Shown here: one piece after another, positions 33,672-45,360 of the stretch | Layout of the letters: every line of letters starts with the position of its first letter | How positions within the stretch are numbered: the first letter of the stretch is position 1 | Assembly: GCA_035048815.1 (NCBI GenBank) | Contig: JAUCBN010000006.1 | Location: 20,847,001 to 20,911,000 of the forward strand | Source: Abelmoschus esculentus | Taxonomy: Eukaryota; Streptophyta; Magnoliopsida; Malvales; Malvaceae | DNA length: 64,000 nucleotides | Direction of reading: 5' to 3' | Notes under the pieces: generated by a model | Databases searched by the model: none | Told to the model about the DNA's origin: nothing | Seen by the model: only the letters and a program-made list of their open reading frames with translations | Position numbers and translations under genes: made by a program

Positions 33672-36283
33672 ATGGCTTCTCTATCTTCAGCTTCAACCAA
33701 ACTAACCTCTGTACAAAAGGGTCGTATCCAGATCCTGAAGGAAGGGTCTCTTCCACTGAAAAATGGTCCCGTCGTCTACTGGATGTTTAGGGATCAACGG
33801 TTGAAAGACAACTGGGCTTTGACCCACGCCGTTGATCAAGCTAACAGGGCCAATGTGCCCTTGGCTGTTGCTTTCAATCTCTTTGATCAGTTCTTGGGGG
33901 CTAAAGCTAGACAATTAGGTTTCATGCTAAAGGGTTTACGTCAATTACAAAAAAGTCTTGAAGATGCTCAGATTCCTTTCTTCTTGTTTCAAGTAAGTTG
34001 TTTTTAAATGCATTTGAAGATAACCCATATTTTGTTTCAGGATCTTGGCAATTATTGTCAAATTTATTTATTTCATACAACCTTAGTTGTGTAGGATTCT
34101 TCATTCAATGATATGGAAATTCTGTCTAAAATGAAGGACTTATCTGCATTGTTCTTGCTAAATTGTTCTGAATTGAATTCTATGTTTTCCTCAGTTTGGT
34201 ACCAAAATTTTGCTTATATGTGCTGAATTTTTAGGGAGTAGCTGAAGAAACAATACCAAAGTTTCTTGGAGAATGTAAAGCTTCACTTTTAATTACTGAT
34301 TTCTCACCGTTAAGGCAGATTCGGAAATGTAAAGAAGAAATTTGTAAGAGAGTGAGTGATTCTGTGACTATTCATGAGGTTGATGCTCATAATATAGTTC
34401 CTATTTGGGTTGCATCAGGTAAGTTAGAGTATGGTGCTAGGACTATTAGGGGCAAGATAAATAAACTGCTTCCTGAGTATTTAATTGACTTTCCAACTCT
34501 GCAACCACCAAATAAGAAATGGGATGCAATGAATCTGCCGATTGATTGGGACAGTCTCATCGCCGATGTTTTGAGGTCAGATATTTATCTATTTGGTTGG
34601 AGTTGAGTTCAGAGTACTTTGGGGTTGATAATGCTGATATTTCCTGTGGTCAGGAATGGGACTGAAGTACCTGAAATTGAATGGTGTAAACCCGGAGAAA
34701 CTGCAGCAATGGAAGTATTGATGGGAAACAAAGATGGTTTCTTGACAAAAAGGTTGAAGAGTTATTCTACAGACAGGAATAATCCTTTGAAACCTCGAGC
34801 ACTTTCTTGTTTGTCTCCGTATCTGCATTTTGGGCAGATTTCTGCACAGAGATGTGCCTTAGAGGCACGTGGTTTCCGGAAACTTTATCCTCAGGTTTGT
34901 AGCAGTTGATTTTCTAATCATCCTACTGCTTGCTTTAACTAAGTATTTTGTTTATCTAATGCATGGTTCGCATTTAATCTTATTTGCTACTCTGAAGGCA
35001 GTTGATACCTTTCTAGAGGAGTTGATTGTGCGGAGAGAACTTGCTGATAACTTTTGCTATTATCAGCCCAATTATGATACCATACAGGGGGCATGGGAAT
35101 GGGCACAAAAGACCTTGGTGGACCATGCCTCTGATAAGCGAGAACATATTTACACGTGAGTGGCTTTTTGTTGTCTTGAACTATGTTGTGGAATATTTCC
35201 AAGAGGAATGCAAATAACTCTTAAATTTATAGGATGGAGCAATTGGAGAAGGCACAGACGGCTGATCCTGTAAGTAAATTGTAGGCAACTTCTGAATTTC
35301 ATTGCGTGCTTTGATTTGTGAGTGTTTTTTTGCTTTGTGATATCATGCATTATTAAGTTCCATCTCAGTGATGCTTTGCTGGACTTTTCCTTTCTGTTCT
35401 CATCACTGTGCTTTTTATTATTTTATCCCAACTTTCAGCTTTGGAACGCTGCACAGCTCGAGATGGTTCACTATGGGAAGATGCATGGTTTTATGCGGCA
35501 AGTAACTTCTTGATAAATTGTTCTCTCTTTGTTTGCATGTTTGTTCTACGTTTGACATGGATGGAATTAGCCATGAATCTATTAATAGGATAAATTGGAA
35601 AGGCAGAATTAAACCAGATTATCTGAGTCAACACAGCATTCCTGAAAAATTAAGGATGTTGAATGCCTTTATTGTTGTTTATAAGCTCCAACTCTCTCTC
35701 TCTCTCTCTAACACTTACTCATAGAAATCGTCTTTCTGAAAGTTTCAAAACCCGTGCAGCATGTACTGGGCAAAAAAGATTCTTGAGTGGACAATGGGAC
35801 CTAATGAGGCAATTGAAATCTGCATATATCTGAATGACAAGGTAACTTTAGTAAAGATGCATATTCTTCCTTCATTTCAAAGCAAAATTGCCATTTTCCT
35901 TCTTTAGCATGAAACTCTTCATTGCAGTATTCAATAGACGGTAGGGATCCAAATGGCTACGTTGGTTGCATGTGGTCAATCTGCGGCGTGCATGACCAGG
36001 TGTTATTCCATGCTTTAATCGTCTTATCGTCCATTCATGACAATGCCTGTTTTAGCTTACTCATTCATGCCATCCTACATTTTTTTTCCTTTGGCAATTC
36101 AATCAGGGATGGCGAGAGCGACCTATTTTTGGGAAAATTCGATATATGAACTATGCTGGATGCAAAAGAAAATTCGACGTCGATGGATACATTGCTTATG
36201 TTAAGAGGCTAGTGTCTGACCTGAAGAAGAGAAAAGCAGAAAGCCTGGTGTGTCAAAAGACAAAACAGCAGCGCAGTGACTAA
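33672..36283 (+). CDS. PHR1: Class II CPD photolyase (UVR2/PHR1 type)
   Basis: There are nine exons: 33672-33992, 34235-34575, 34654-34894, 34998-35155, 35233-35269, 35439-35497, 35760-35841, 35928-35999 and 36107-36283, giving 495 residues with an open frame throughout. The enzyme uses FADH and blue/UV-A light to split cyclobutane pyrimidine dimers in DNA. Family marks include YWMFRDQRLKDNWAL near the N-terminus, LITDFSPLRQIRKCKEE, KLEYGARTIRGKINKLLPEY, VLMGNKDGFLTKRLKSYSTD, LSPYLHFGQISAQRCALEAR, ELIVRRELADNFCYY and GCMWSICGVHDQGWRERPIF. Length and sequence fit plant class II enzymes. Intron 6 (35498-35759) begins GC (ATGCG|GCAAGT); a GT site two codons on would break the conserved FMRMYWAKK. 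That intron also holds a CT microsatellite. The start is the first ATG giving the family N-terminus. Confidence 0.96.
35693..35709. repeat. CT microsatellite in a photolyase intron
   Basis: A short perfect CT run in intron 6, upstream of its acceptor. Confidence 0.9.
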
Positions 36284-37128
36284 CTCTAGCTTCTAGCTGT
36301 GTGTCTGTTGGACTCAAATGTGAAATTAGATGTTGTAGGGTAGCAAAGCAGTCGAGATGTTGATTTTGCTCTGTATTTGACCCTCTTTAGAATCCAAAGA
36401 TTGTCGGGGTAACTAATTATTTCTTCTAACCTTTGTATTTGAAATTACAGTGACTGTATGCCATGATAGGCAAGCAAATCAGTCATATCTCCTGTTGTTC
36501 CCAAGAGTTTGACGAGAAATGCTTCATCCGGTGACAAAGACTTTTATTTTTTCTATTTAGATTTATTAAAATTTTGAATTTTTATGAATTTACCCACAAA
36601 ATGAATGTTTTATCATAATTCAGTATCTATTTGTAACTTCATCCTAAAATGTGATTACAGTACCAAACGAATAGCTTTACACGTGGGAATCAGGGGTTAT
36701 TTATTTGAGAGAATTCCAGCATCTACTGGAATTTTCCATCACTTTCCCTGGAAACAGAGAAACCTGAAATAAAAGGGAATAAATAAATAGATGATCCAAT
36801 TAGCGAATTTTATACGCACTTCTAAGTTTCCCCCTAAATTTACCTGAATTGCTACGCTTCTTCTATTTCAAGGTCATGTCTTTAAAAAAAAATCCGTTTT
36901 ACTAGGTTTTCTTGAGCGTTTCTTTTTCTGTTTTTTTCCTTTCTATTTGAAATATATGTAGAGATATTGTTTCTGTTGCATTATTTGTTATATCATCGCT
37001 TGCAAAGTTATTAAATTTAGAATGGTTGATGTTATCTGGATAATTAGAAAACGTCTTTTATCTTTTTGTTCTTCCGAAGATTGATTTTTTATTTTGATTT
37101 TTTTTTCAGAGTTTAGAAATCAAAAAAA
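36284..37128 (+). other. Photolyase 3' UTR, then promoter and leader of the MLF-like gene
   Basis: The distal part probably contains a leader intron. TTTTTTTCAG ending near 37110 is a good acceptor just 18 bp before the MLF ATG, and TTCAAG|GTCATG near 36873 is a candidate donor. No other gene is seen. Confidence 0.4.
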
Positions 37129-38630
37129 ATGCAGGGCGGTAGAGGCGGAAGGGATCCTTTCTTTGATTTTGGGGCTGATCCCTTTGCTGGTTTGGGGGGG
37201 TTTGGAGGTCATAGAAGTTTACTATCTGATTTCTTTGGAGGAAGAGACCCTTTTGATGACCCTTTCTTCACACGACCATTTGGAAGCATGTTTGAATCAA
37301 GCTTCTTTGGCCCTGCACAGAGCACTTTTCCTGATTTGCACACATCTGGGTTTATTGAGCATCAGGCCCCAGAGATGAAGAGATCAAGGGGTCCGATTAT
37401 CCAAGAATTAATTTCTGACGATGATGAAGAAGATAAAGAGATGAAAGAAAATCCTAGAAAGCACTTTAGGTCGAAAGATGAACCTCATGTTGAGGTTCCT
37501 GATGATGGAGTTCATCAGTCTGGGAGAAGGAACGGACATTTGCAGTGTGTGAATGTTTATGATGGTTCTTATCAGCGACAACAACGACAACCTCAAACGC
37601 GTAGCTTTACATTTCAGAGCTCCACCGTCACTTACGGTGGCGCTAATGGAGCTTACTATACTTCATCCAAAACAAGGAGGAGCGGAAATGATGGAGTAAG
37701 TACTTACATTTGTTCAAAGATATGTTCAATTGCAAGCCCTTGTTTTTCCCGTCTCACATTTCACTGTTATGGTGTAGGTTACCTTTGAAGAAAGCAAAGA
37801 AGCCAACACAGCCACAGGTCAAGCTAGCCACCGGCTTTCGAGGGGACTTCATGACAAAGTAGCTTTGAAATCCTGTTTCTCTTGAGCAAATTAAATTCGA
37901 ACTTCAGATTATGTTATTTGCTTCTGATGTGATGTAGGGTCATTCGGTATTGAGAAAGCTGAATTCAGATGGTAGGGTGGAAACAATGCAGGCCTTGCAC
38001 AACTTGAATGAAGGTAAGAACAGTACTACGTTGCCCTATGTTATGTTCTATACTTGTTATGCTAACTTGGCCATGGTATCTAATGTATTCGTTCTAAACT
38101 GGTGAATGTTCTAGATGAGCTTACTGGTTTTGAAGAAGCTTGGAATGGAACTGCCAGAAAGCATTTGCCTGGCTGGTCTGGGGTTTCTAACAACCATGAT
38201 ACAATAGGTAAGATTTTTTTTCGTACACTTTAATATGCCTTTTCCTTGGTATCTAGACCTACTTTGCCATTTTTTAGAGAAAAATGTATGTGATTGTTGC
38301 GGCCATTCGCCACTAATATAAGATTTTGAGAACACTTCTGTATGAAACTTGAATGGTGGGGAGGATGGTAATAGTAACTTAACTCTTTGGCAATGCTATC
38401 ATATTTGTTGCTGCAATTTTGTTTCAGGGACAGGCCATGGTCAGAATGCACAAGCGAGCCAGGGAGGGTGGGCACTGCCTTCTACGGAGCATTCTCAGCA
38501 GTCGGGAAGATTGAGGATGGATGCTGGGGATAAACCAGGTTCTTCAAAAAGCCAACAGTCTTCAAAGGGGAAAGGTTTGGGGGCTCTTAAAGATAAAATT
38601 ACTCACTCACTAAAGAAGCGAAGGGACTAA
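37129..38630 (+). CDS. Myeloid leukemia factor (MLF) family protein, plant type
   Basis: There are five exons: 37129-37695, 37778-37858, 37938-38013, 38115-38207 and 38428-38630, giving 339 residues with a continuous frame. The N-terminus is Gly/Phe/Asp-rich (GRGGRDPFFDFGADPFAGLG and DPFDDPFFTRPFG), as in MLF proteins. The central part has SFTFQSSTVTYGGANGAYYT followed by TRRSGNDGVTFEESKEANTA, DGRVETMQALHNLNEDELTG and FEEAWNGTA, the conserved MLF core. The C-terminus is Ser/Gln/Lys-rich and ends SLKKRRD, a possible nuclear signal. MLF proteins are eukaryotic nuclear/cytoplasmic adaptors with poorly known roles in plants. There is an acidic tract (ISDDDEEDKEMKE) near residues 98-110. Confidence 0.9.
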
Positions 38631-39169
38631 GTTTGGAGGCACATAGTTGATCATTTGGAGAGTCTATTGCCTTTTCACATACCCTACCATGTTTTCTTTT
38701 CAGACCGTTAATATCATATCATATCATGTGTCTGTTGTGTTGTAGCTAAGAACTTTTGGTCTTGTGGTGGATAATGCACAGAGAGGCTTAAACAATTTAT
38801 GCAAATGAACACCCTCTTAAGTTGTACAAATATTGCAGTAGAATCTCGGTCCTTCAGTACATAGAACTTGCAATTTTCAGATGACTGCTCTTTTTTATGC
38901 ATTTGTTCACTTCCTAATGATATTAATGTTCTGACATTGGTCTTTTGCTGAAAGCTTTTTACGTGATGATTGGAAACCCATTGGGGCTGATAATCAGGTG
39001 TAAACACTTGTTACTTACGGTTGAGATAAGCATTGATCCTAAGAAGAAATAGACTTACACACGGGGGACAAGGATGTGATTATTATCCCAAGAGCTTAAC
39101 TAGCTTATTGGCGAGCTAATTTCCATCCCTCGGCATGCAGCAAATATCGATCACCCATCCCCTTCCTTT
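38631..39169. other. MLF-like gene 3' region and short intergenic stretch
   Basis: The first part is probably 3' UTR. No gene is seen before the LINE remnant on the other strand. Confidence 0.45.
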
Positions 39170-39850
39170 CTATTTAGGGATGGATCGAATCAAGGGAAGT
39201 AGAGACGAACCTGCAGGAAAATCATTGACAATGTCGACTGCTTGTCTATAGTTAAATTGGACTTGTAGCACTTCAAAATCATACGACCAAGCCAGGCTCA
39301 ATCTCGCCGATAATTCATCCTGTAATGCATTAATGGTTCCCATTGTCTTGTTGAAACCTGTGGTCCAAGTGCCCTTCACTGTCTCAGAATAGATCACTAA
39401 TATATCCAGCTCCGGAACTCTGAGATGCACCACCATCCACATTAAGGCAAGTCCAACATGCCCTGGGTGCTTCCATTGAATGGGTACAGGCTGTCGAGGC
39501 ATGGGTGGTTCACCTGGCTGCAAGCTGCCATAGTAATAGAATGCAGCATCATTCTTTCGTTTCCATAGATGCCAAAGGAAGGATGTAAAAAGCAACCTCC
39601 ACGGAATGTTCAAGGAAGGACGAATCAAGTTGGAATTCAAATTCAAATGGACCCAACCTTGAGTCAAGACTAAAGAAATGGAACCAAAGATAACCATACC
39701 AGGCAATCTCGCAGTACATGTAACGATGTTTCAGCCATCCCATTGCAAAGTTTGCAACTTAAGATCATGGTAGAGAGACCGAAGGCAACGCTCTGAATTA
39801 GTCATTAACTTCGTCCGATAGACTAACCATAAGAAAAGGCGAAGCTCCTC
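39170..39850 (-). pseudogene. LINE reverse-transcriptase 3' remnant (zf-RVT plus RNase H), frameshifted
   Basis: The minus strand reads, in successive frames, LRLFLWLVYRTKLMTNSERC, then ETSLHVLRDC (zf-RVT type), then SFLWHLWKRKNDAAFYYYG, then LNVDGGASQSSGAGYIS, then GTWTTGFNKTMGTINALQDE and EVLQVQFNYRQAVDIVND. These are the consecutive motifs of the C-terminal part of plant non-LTR retrotransposon polyproteins. The frame must change several times (at least near 39700 and 39410), and some acidic catalytic residues are lost. It is a dead 3' fragment. The 178-residue open frame at 39170-39706 is only one segment of it and starts at a non-ATG codon. Confidence 0.82.
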
Positions 39851-40366
39851 GGTGAAAAAATTAACTTAGGATCATGCATTATTATAGGAATATAGGGGCT
39901 TTAAGCCCACGTCTGTACATCGAGTTGCCAATAAGGTGACCCATTCTTTTGCTTCTTGATCCCTCACAGTCCTTTCATTCTATGTTGTTCTATTCGATTT
40001 GTCTTGAGATTACTGTCACATTTGTAAACATTGATATTCATAATTCTTAATATATTTGGGGTACTCTTTCCCCTAGGATCATCATCAAACCCTTTTTGAT
40101 AATATTTTAAAAAGGATTTTTTAAAAAAATATAAAAGGAAATAGTTTTAAAAAGAAAATAACATTTTTAGCATAAAGATTTACTGATTTCACTCCATACA
40201 TGGCTTTGGTCTATTGCACAAGGGTTATGGCGTATAAAACAGATCGTTCTTCGCCATAAACTTTATGATCCATCCGATATTACCAAACTTATTACATGTC
40301 GTAACATTGTTGCCTAATCATGCTAAAGAGGCAAACCAGTGGTACAAATCAAATACAACAGTAAAT
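39851..40366. other. Intergenic and probable P450 3' UTR
   Basis: No gene is seen. The bases just below 40367 on the minus strand should be the P450 3' UTR. Confidence 0.45.
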
Positions 40367-42050
40367 TTACTTCATATAGTGCTGGAGATTAGGTGATCTT
40401 GGTGTAGGAACAACAATTAAAGGCGTCATCTTCTTCATAATTATTCCAAACCTGCCGGTCAAGTCGTTCTCTGTACCCTCGGCCAGTTTCCAGTCATAAG
40501 CGTGGATCAAGGCAGCCAACGAGGAATACAGCATCCTCTCCCCTAGAGATACTCCGGCACACATTCTCCTACCGGAACCGAACGGCATGTATCGGGAATC
40601 GTTTCCTAAATAATCAAACTTGTCATCCAAGAACCTCTCAGGTTTGAATTCTAAAGGATTTTCCCAAACCTGTGGATCCCTCTGAATGCACCATATGTTT
40701 AAGAACACCCTAGTGCCCTTTGGTACACTATAACCACCAACAATGCTCGATTCGCCTGGACAACGGGGTACAAGGAGAGGCATTGGTGGGTGCAACCGGA
40801 ATGTCTCCTTGACCGCAGCATCTAGATAGCGCAAATTAGGCAAGTGAGACTCGTCGACAGTGCCGTCCTGACCAACTACATCGGCTATTTCTTTCTTCAC
40901 CTTTTCCATTGCTTCTGGATGTTGCATTAACTCAGCCATTGTCCATTCCATCATTGTTGATGTTGTATCAGTTCCACCTACAACAACATCCTGATAAAAA
41001 AAACTTATTAGCAGGTAGCTCAACGAAAAAGAAATTAAGATGGTGTATGACAGTATGTGATGATATAAACAAGGTTACCATGAGTAAGGCCTTGAGTTGA
41101 TTCATGGTAATCGATGATGCACTATCGTTCTTCTGCTTCAGTTCCAAAAGAAGCTGCAAGAAGTCTTTTGCTTCAGTGTTTCCGTCCGATTTGTTGCCGA
41201 AGTTCATTCTTTCGTCGATCATGGAGTCGAAAAGTTTATCGAAAGAAGCCACGATTTTCGTCATATCCCTCTCCAATCCCTGTATATCAAACCTTGCAAG
41301 CACCGGGAAAATATCAGAAATGTTTGGTTTCCCCAGTATCACCATGAGTTCTGTTATGAGCTCTCGAAATTGGCTCCAAACATCAGCCCCCTTCTGCTCT
41401 CCCCCTTGTTTGCCACCCCACAGCATGCTCATCATCGCATTGATCGATGATAGAAAAGCCATTTCACCAAAATCAATCGGCTTGCCGGCACTTTGGTAAA
41501 CATTGTTGATGGTTTTCAACATCTGTTCTCTCCTTAGACCATAACATGCTTTAATGCTACCATGGCTAAGCATTTCACGCACCAACACTTTTCTCTTCTT
41601 TCTCCAGTCAGAACTACTGTAAGAATCAAACACAATATCATTGAGTCCAAAGGTGACAATCTTTGCACAAACAGGAGGATCCCGCTCGGAAAACGTTATA
41701 TCGTTGTCACGAACCACTTCTTTGGCTAGCGATGGCGAGTTAATCACAACACACAATTTGTTTCCAAGCCAAAGCTTGTAGATAGGACCGTAGGCTGCAG
41801 CCAAATCCGTAAACACCAGATGAAGATTGTCGGTACCAAGATATGGAAGATATCCCACTACCGGCAACCCACGAGGACCCGGAGGTAATGGTGCGATTGC
41901 TTTCCTTGGCTTCCTTATGGTCCATACAAGCCACAGTGAAATTCCCAGTATGGCAACCAGAAACGAGAAAGCTGCTGGGAACAACATCTCATCATTTTGG
42001 TTGCTAGCGTTCAACAGCCATGAATATGAGCTGTAAGCTATCTGCAACAT
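40367..42050 (-). CDS. CYP706B1: Cytochrome P450, CYP706B1-like ((+)-delta-cadinene 8-hydroxylase type)
   Basis: There are two exons: 42050-41079 and 40990-40367, with a short GT-AG intron of 88 bp, giving 531 residues. The N-terminal ER anchor (LFPAAFSFLVAILGISLWLV) is followed by the proline hinge PLPPGPRGLPVVGYLP. Then come the I-helix oxygen-binding motif GGTDTT (about 329-334), the ExxR pair (Glu386, Arg389 in KETFR), PERF (441-444) and the heme loop PFGSGRRMCAG with Cys468. All catalytic motifs are intact. From memory it follows cotton CYP706B1 along its whole length (ISLWLVWTIRKP, MLSHGSIKACYGLRREQ, NLQHYMK end), with scattered substitutions and small gaps. That enzyme adds the 8-hydroxyl to (+)-delta-cadinene in gossypol-type sesquiterpenoid synthesis. 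Orthology versus a close paralogue cannot be settled here. Confidence 0.9.
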
Positions 42051-42145
42051 CTTTTAGCTTTGGGAGAGAAACCAAGAGATGTTAAGTTGAAACCCTGAGT
42101 TAACCAGGAGGTGCAGTGGTTAATATTGCCGAGAGATGGCCATGA

Positions 42146-42152
42146 TTTTATA
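42146..42152 (-). promoter_or_regulatory. TATA box of the P450 gene
   Basis: On the minus strand this reads TATAAAA, about 96 bp upstream of the P450 start codon. Confidence 0.55.
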
Positions 42153-42320
42153 GTAATACAATATTGTGTTATTCCATTAAAATATTGGATATTTAAGTCA
42201 TCAGAAGACGAAGACGACGACAGGCCGCCAAAAACATTGAATGAACTAATTTTGTAAAAGCACGTGGCTGCAATTTGATTGAGTTGGAGTCAGACGAGAG
42301 AGCTCACCGGTAGCATACGA

Positions 42321-42406
42321 GTCAGAGTCGATGGCCACTGCCATATTATTCTATGCATTAAAAGTCAGAGACGACGGCCACTGCCGTATTATTCTATGTT
42401 ATTTTA
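42321..42406. repeat. 43-bp tandem duplication in the P450 promoter
   Basis: GTCAGAGTCGATGGCCACTG at 42321 recurs as GTCAGAGACGACGGCCACTG at 42364, each followed by CC(A/G)TATTATTCTATG. The two units lie about 270-355 bp upstream of the P450 ATG. Confidence 0.85.
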
Positions 42407-42983
42407 TACAGCTCAGTTCGTCCATATCTTGATTAAAAAAGGTTAGTCCTTCATAGTTCATATGTAATAAATAAATTCTTCCTAACATCCCGCAAGCAAC
42501 GATCTTTGAATAACTATAAAAAATATATTTGAATAACAACGCTAAAATTATTAACTTGTATTTAGAAATATTAATGTTTAAATTTAATATTAAATATTAA
42601 TTCGATTGATATTATTATTATTATATTTAAAAAATTGTGAGTTTGAATGTATTTAAAAATAGTTATCTTTTATTTAGAAATAGAGGGCGATAGATGATTT
42701 AAGCATTATATTTATACTTTTCTAACAAGGGTGAGAAGCTGAGTTTTATTAAAAAAATCAAAATTTATAGTCGACTGTTTGCGATAAAAGGGTGTGTTTA
42801 TGTTGATCGCTATATAAATGTAAAAATATCATAAGATAGATAAAAATCATGTTACAGAGATAAAAACATAATAAAATACGAGAAAAAAATAATCCAATGC
42901 AAAGGAGATTTTTGTTTGGAATTATAAGTTTATAAGAATAAGAAAATGAGTAGGGTTATAAACGAATCGAACAAACACAAATA

Positions 42984-43433
42984 AGGGTGTGCTCATGTTC
43001 GTTCATTTAACATTAACCAAATAAATAAACGGACAAGAACACAAAATTTCTTGTTCATGTTCCTTTGTTAAGGATTGTAGCTTGTTCGTGTACGTTTATG
43101 TTCGTTCGTTTAAATGATAAACGAACGTAAACGAACAAATATAAACGAACGAATGTAAATGAACGAACATGAATGAACGGATTACCGAACGTAAATAAAC
43201 GAATATACACGAACGTAAACGAACGAACACAAATGAATGGATATTACCGAACGTTTACGAGTATAAATGAACGAACGAGTCCTTTGTTCCTGTTCATTCG
43301 TTTAATTAAACGAACGAAAAAACTTGTTCATGTTTGTTCGTTTAATTTCGTTTAATAAATAAACAAACATAAACGAAATTCCCACCAAACAATTCACGAA
43401 CAGTTCACTGAACACTCGATTCGTTTACATCCT
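42984..43433. mobile_element. Putative hAT-like MITE packed with GTTCGTTTA words
   Basis: The block begins AGGGTGTGCTCATGTTCGTT and ends, on the minus strand, AGGATGTAAACGAATCGAG. The interior holds dozens of GTTCGTTTA/TAAACGAAC words in both orientations (subterminal-repeat style). An 8-bp target duplication was not found, so the hAT label is tentative. Confidence 0.5.
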
Positions 43434-45225
43434 AAAGATGAGATTTATTAATTGACTTCATAATCAAGGATGCTCATGATATCTCATCTTATATAAATTC
43501 AAATTTGAAACGTTACCTTTAAAATGTAAAAGCTTTTTACTTAATAAAAAATAAAAGAAAATGAACAAAGATAAAAAGCTAAACGACGACGCTAAGACTA
43601 TTTTGGAAGCGACACTTTAAAAAACGAGACAAATACTTAAAAAATAATATTTTTATTACTGAAAATACTTTTTAAAACAAATTGATATCAAATGTAATCA
43701 TGTTTGTATTAACAATCGATTGTTTAAGTAGATGAGATGTTAAATTCATAAGGTTGATGGTTTTAAATTAAGTCGTTATAAATGAATCAAGTGAGTTGAA
43801 AGGGATTTTACTGTGATAAATTTTTGTAGTATTCGATTTAAATTAATTAATTAATTAATACATTAAATATATTAGATTATAAAATTAACACTTAATTAAA
43901 ATCGACTTGCAGATTTTGAGCGTTATTATTAGTCAGTAATTAGGTCTTTACATACTCACTCTTGAACACGTTTAGAATGAAACCCTAACCTTAAACCCTA
44001 AACCCTAAACTAATCATTTAAAAAATTAAATCTATCTTTTCTATTAAAAAAACATAAAATACTATTCAATACCCGAGAAGTCTTGATGGGTGATCTTTTG
44101 TCAAACAAAATATCCACGAATTAGCTATCGATAAAATCATTAAAATTAGCACATCAATTACGAATAGATTAGCAAAATTTCTTTATATATTAACCTTGAC
44201 TAACTCTTCAATAGAATCACCGAATAAACTAAGATTTGAGGTGGGGTAAATCTAAAAATATTAATTTTTAAAATTATTACATATAAAACAAGGTTAAAAA
44301 AATGGGGTAAAAGAAAATTATCTTTTTTTCTACCTCTTAATAATTTCGTCTTTGAATATTTTTATTTCAATTCATTAAATAAATTAAAATTAGATTAGGT
44401 TTGCGTAATATTTTTTAAAAGATACTATATAATAAAATATTTATCTTTATTTTTTATATATTTTTAAGTTATTGATTTTATACCCATTATGTACATCCGT
44501 TCCTTCCTTTAGAGTCTCCTCCCTCTGGGTTGAATTAAAATTAAAATTATAATTTATCAAAAAAATTTACTATAAAATGGTTAAAATAGATTTAATCCTG
44601 AATCAAAGATCAGTATACGCTTATGTATCTGTATCAATCAATAGTTTAAAAGAATATTTAAATTTATTTATAATTAAGAAATAATATCGATTATAGACGT
44701 AATTAAATTTGAATTTGAACTATATAATGTATAAAAGCTTAAGTTGTATTTAAAATAATTTCTTAAAAATTTCAAAATTTAATTTAGTTAATTTCTAAAT
44801 TTATAAAATCTAAAATTATATCAAAATTAAAAATGCGGCCCGGGTCTCTCCTATCTTACCCTTGACTCGTTACCATATGAAATTGGACTGACTGTAGTGG
44901 ACACGGGGGGAATGGAGCATTTTTATTTCATTTTGAAACAATGATGACGATTATTTTAATAGTATGACTTAATGTACACTTAGTCAAAGAAAAAATTATA
45001 TATATTTTTTTATTTTTTTATTTTTAGGGTTTTACTCTGATTATTCTTAATCTTTCGTGTTATACATCTCGAATCTAAAATTAACTTAAGCAGAACCAAA
45101 TTACTTATCACTTATCTCAATCTTTATTGATAGAGACAGAATTATATAAGATAAAAGAAGAACCATTTCTCAACTTTTAAAGTATTTTTATTTGATTTTT
45201 AAAAAATAATTTATTTAACTAACAG
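43434..45225. other. AT-rich intergenic with a telomere-like cluster
   Basis: Positions 43978-44012 carry CCCTAACCTTAAACCCTAAA and a further CCCTAAAC, an interstitial telomere-like run. A less AT-rich patch lies at 44830-44930. No gene is seen. Confidence 0.5.
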
Positions 45226-45360
45226 GGCCTGGTTCAAGTGGTAAATAACTTGATTTCGCTTAAGCAAATCTTAAATTTGAGATGTTATGTATGTAGAAAA
45301 TTCATTTTAAGATTCACCCACTAAAATTAGATGTGTGACCCGATTTAATCTAGATTAGTC
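45226..45360 (+). repeat. SINE-like repeat, family B, copy 2
   Basis: GCCTGGTTCAAGTGGTAAAT resembles a tRNA A box. The body (GTATGTAGAAAATTCATTTT, GATTCACCCACTAAAATTAG, CTAGATTAGTC) aligns with the other copies. Confidence 0.55.

Noticed and set aside
37094..37378. 94-codon frame overlapping the start of the MLF-like gene
   Set aside because: Out of frame with the well-supported MLF coding sequence and without family similarity.
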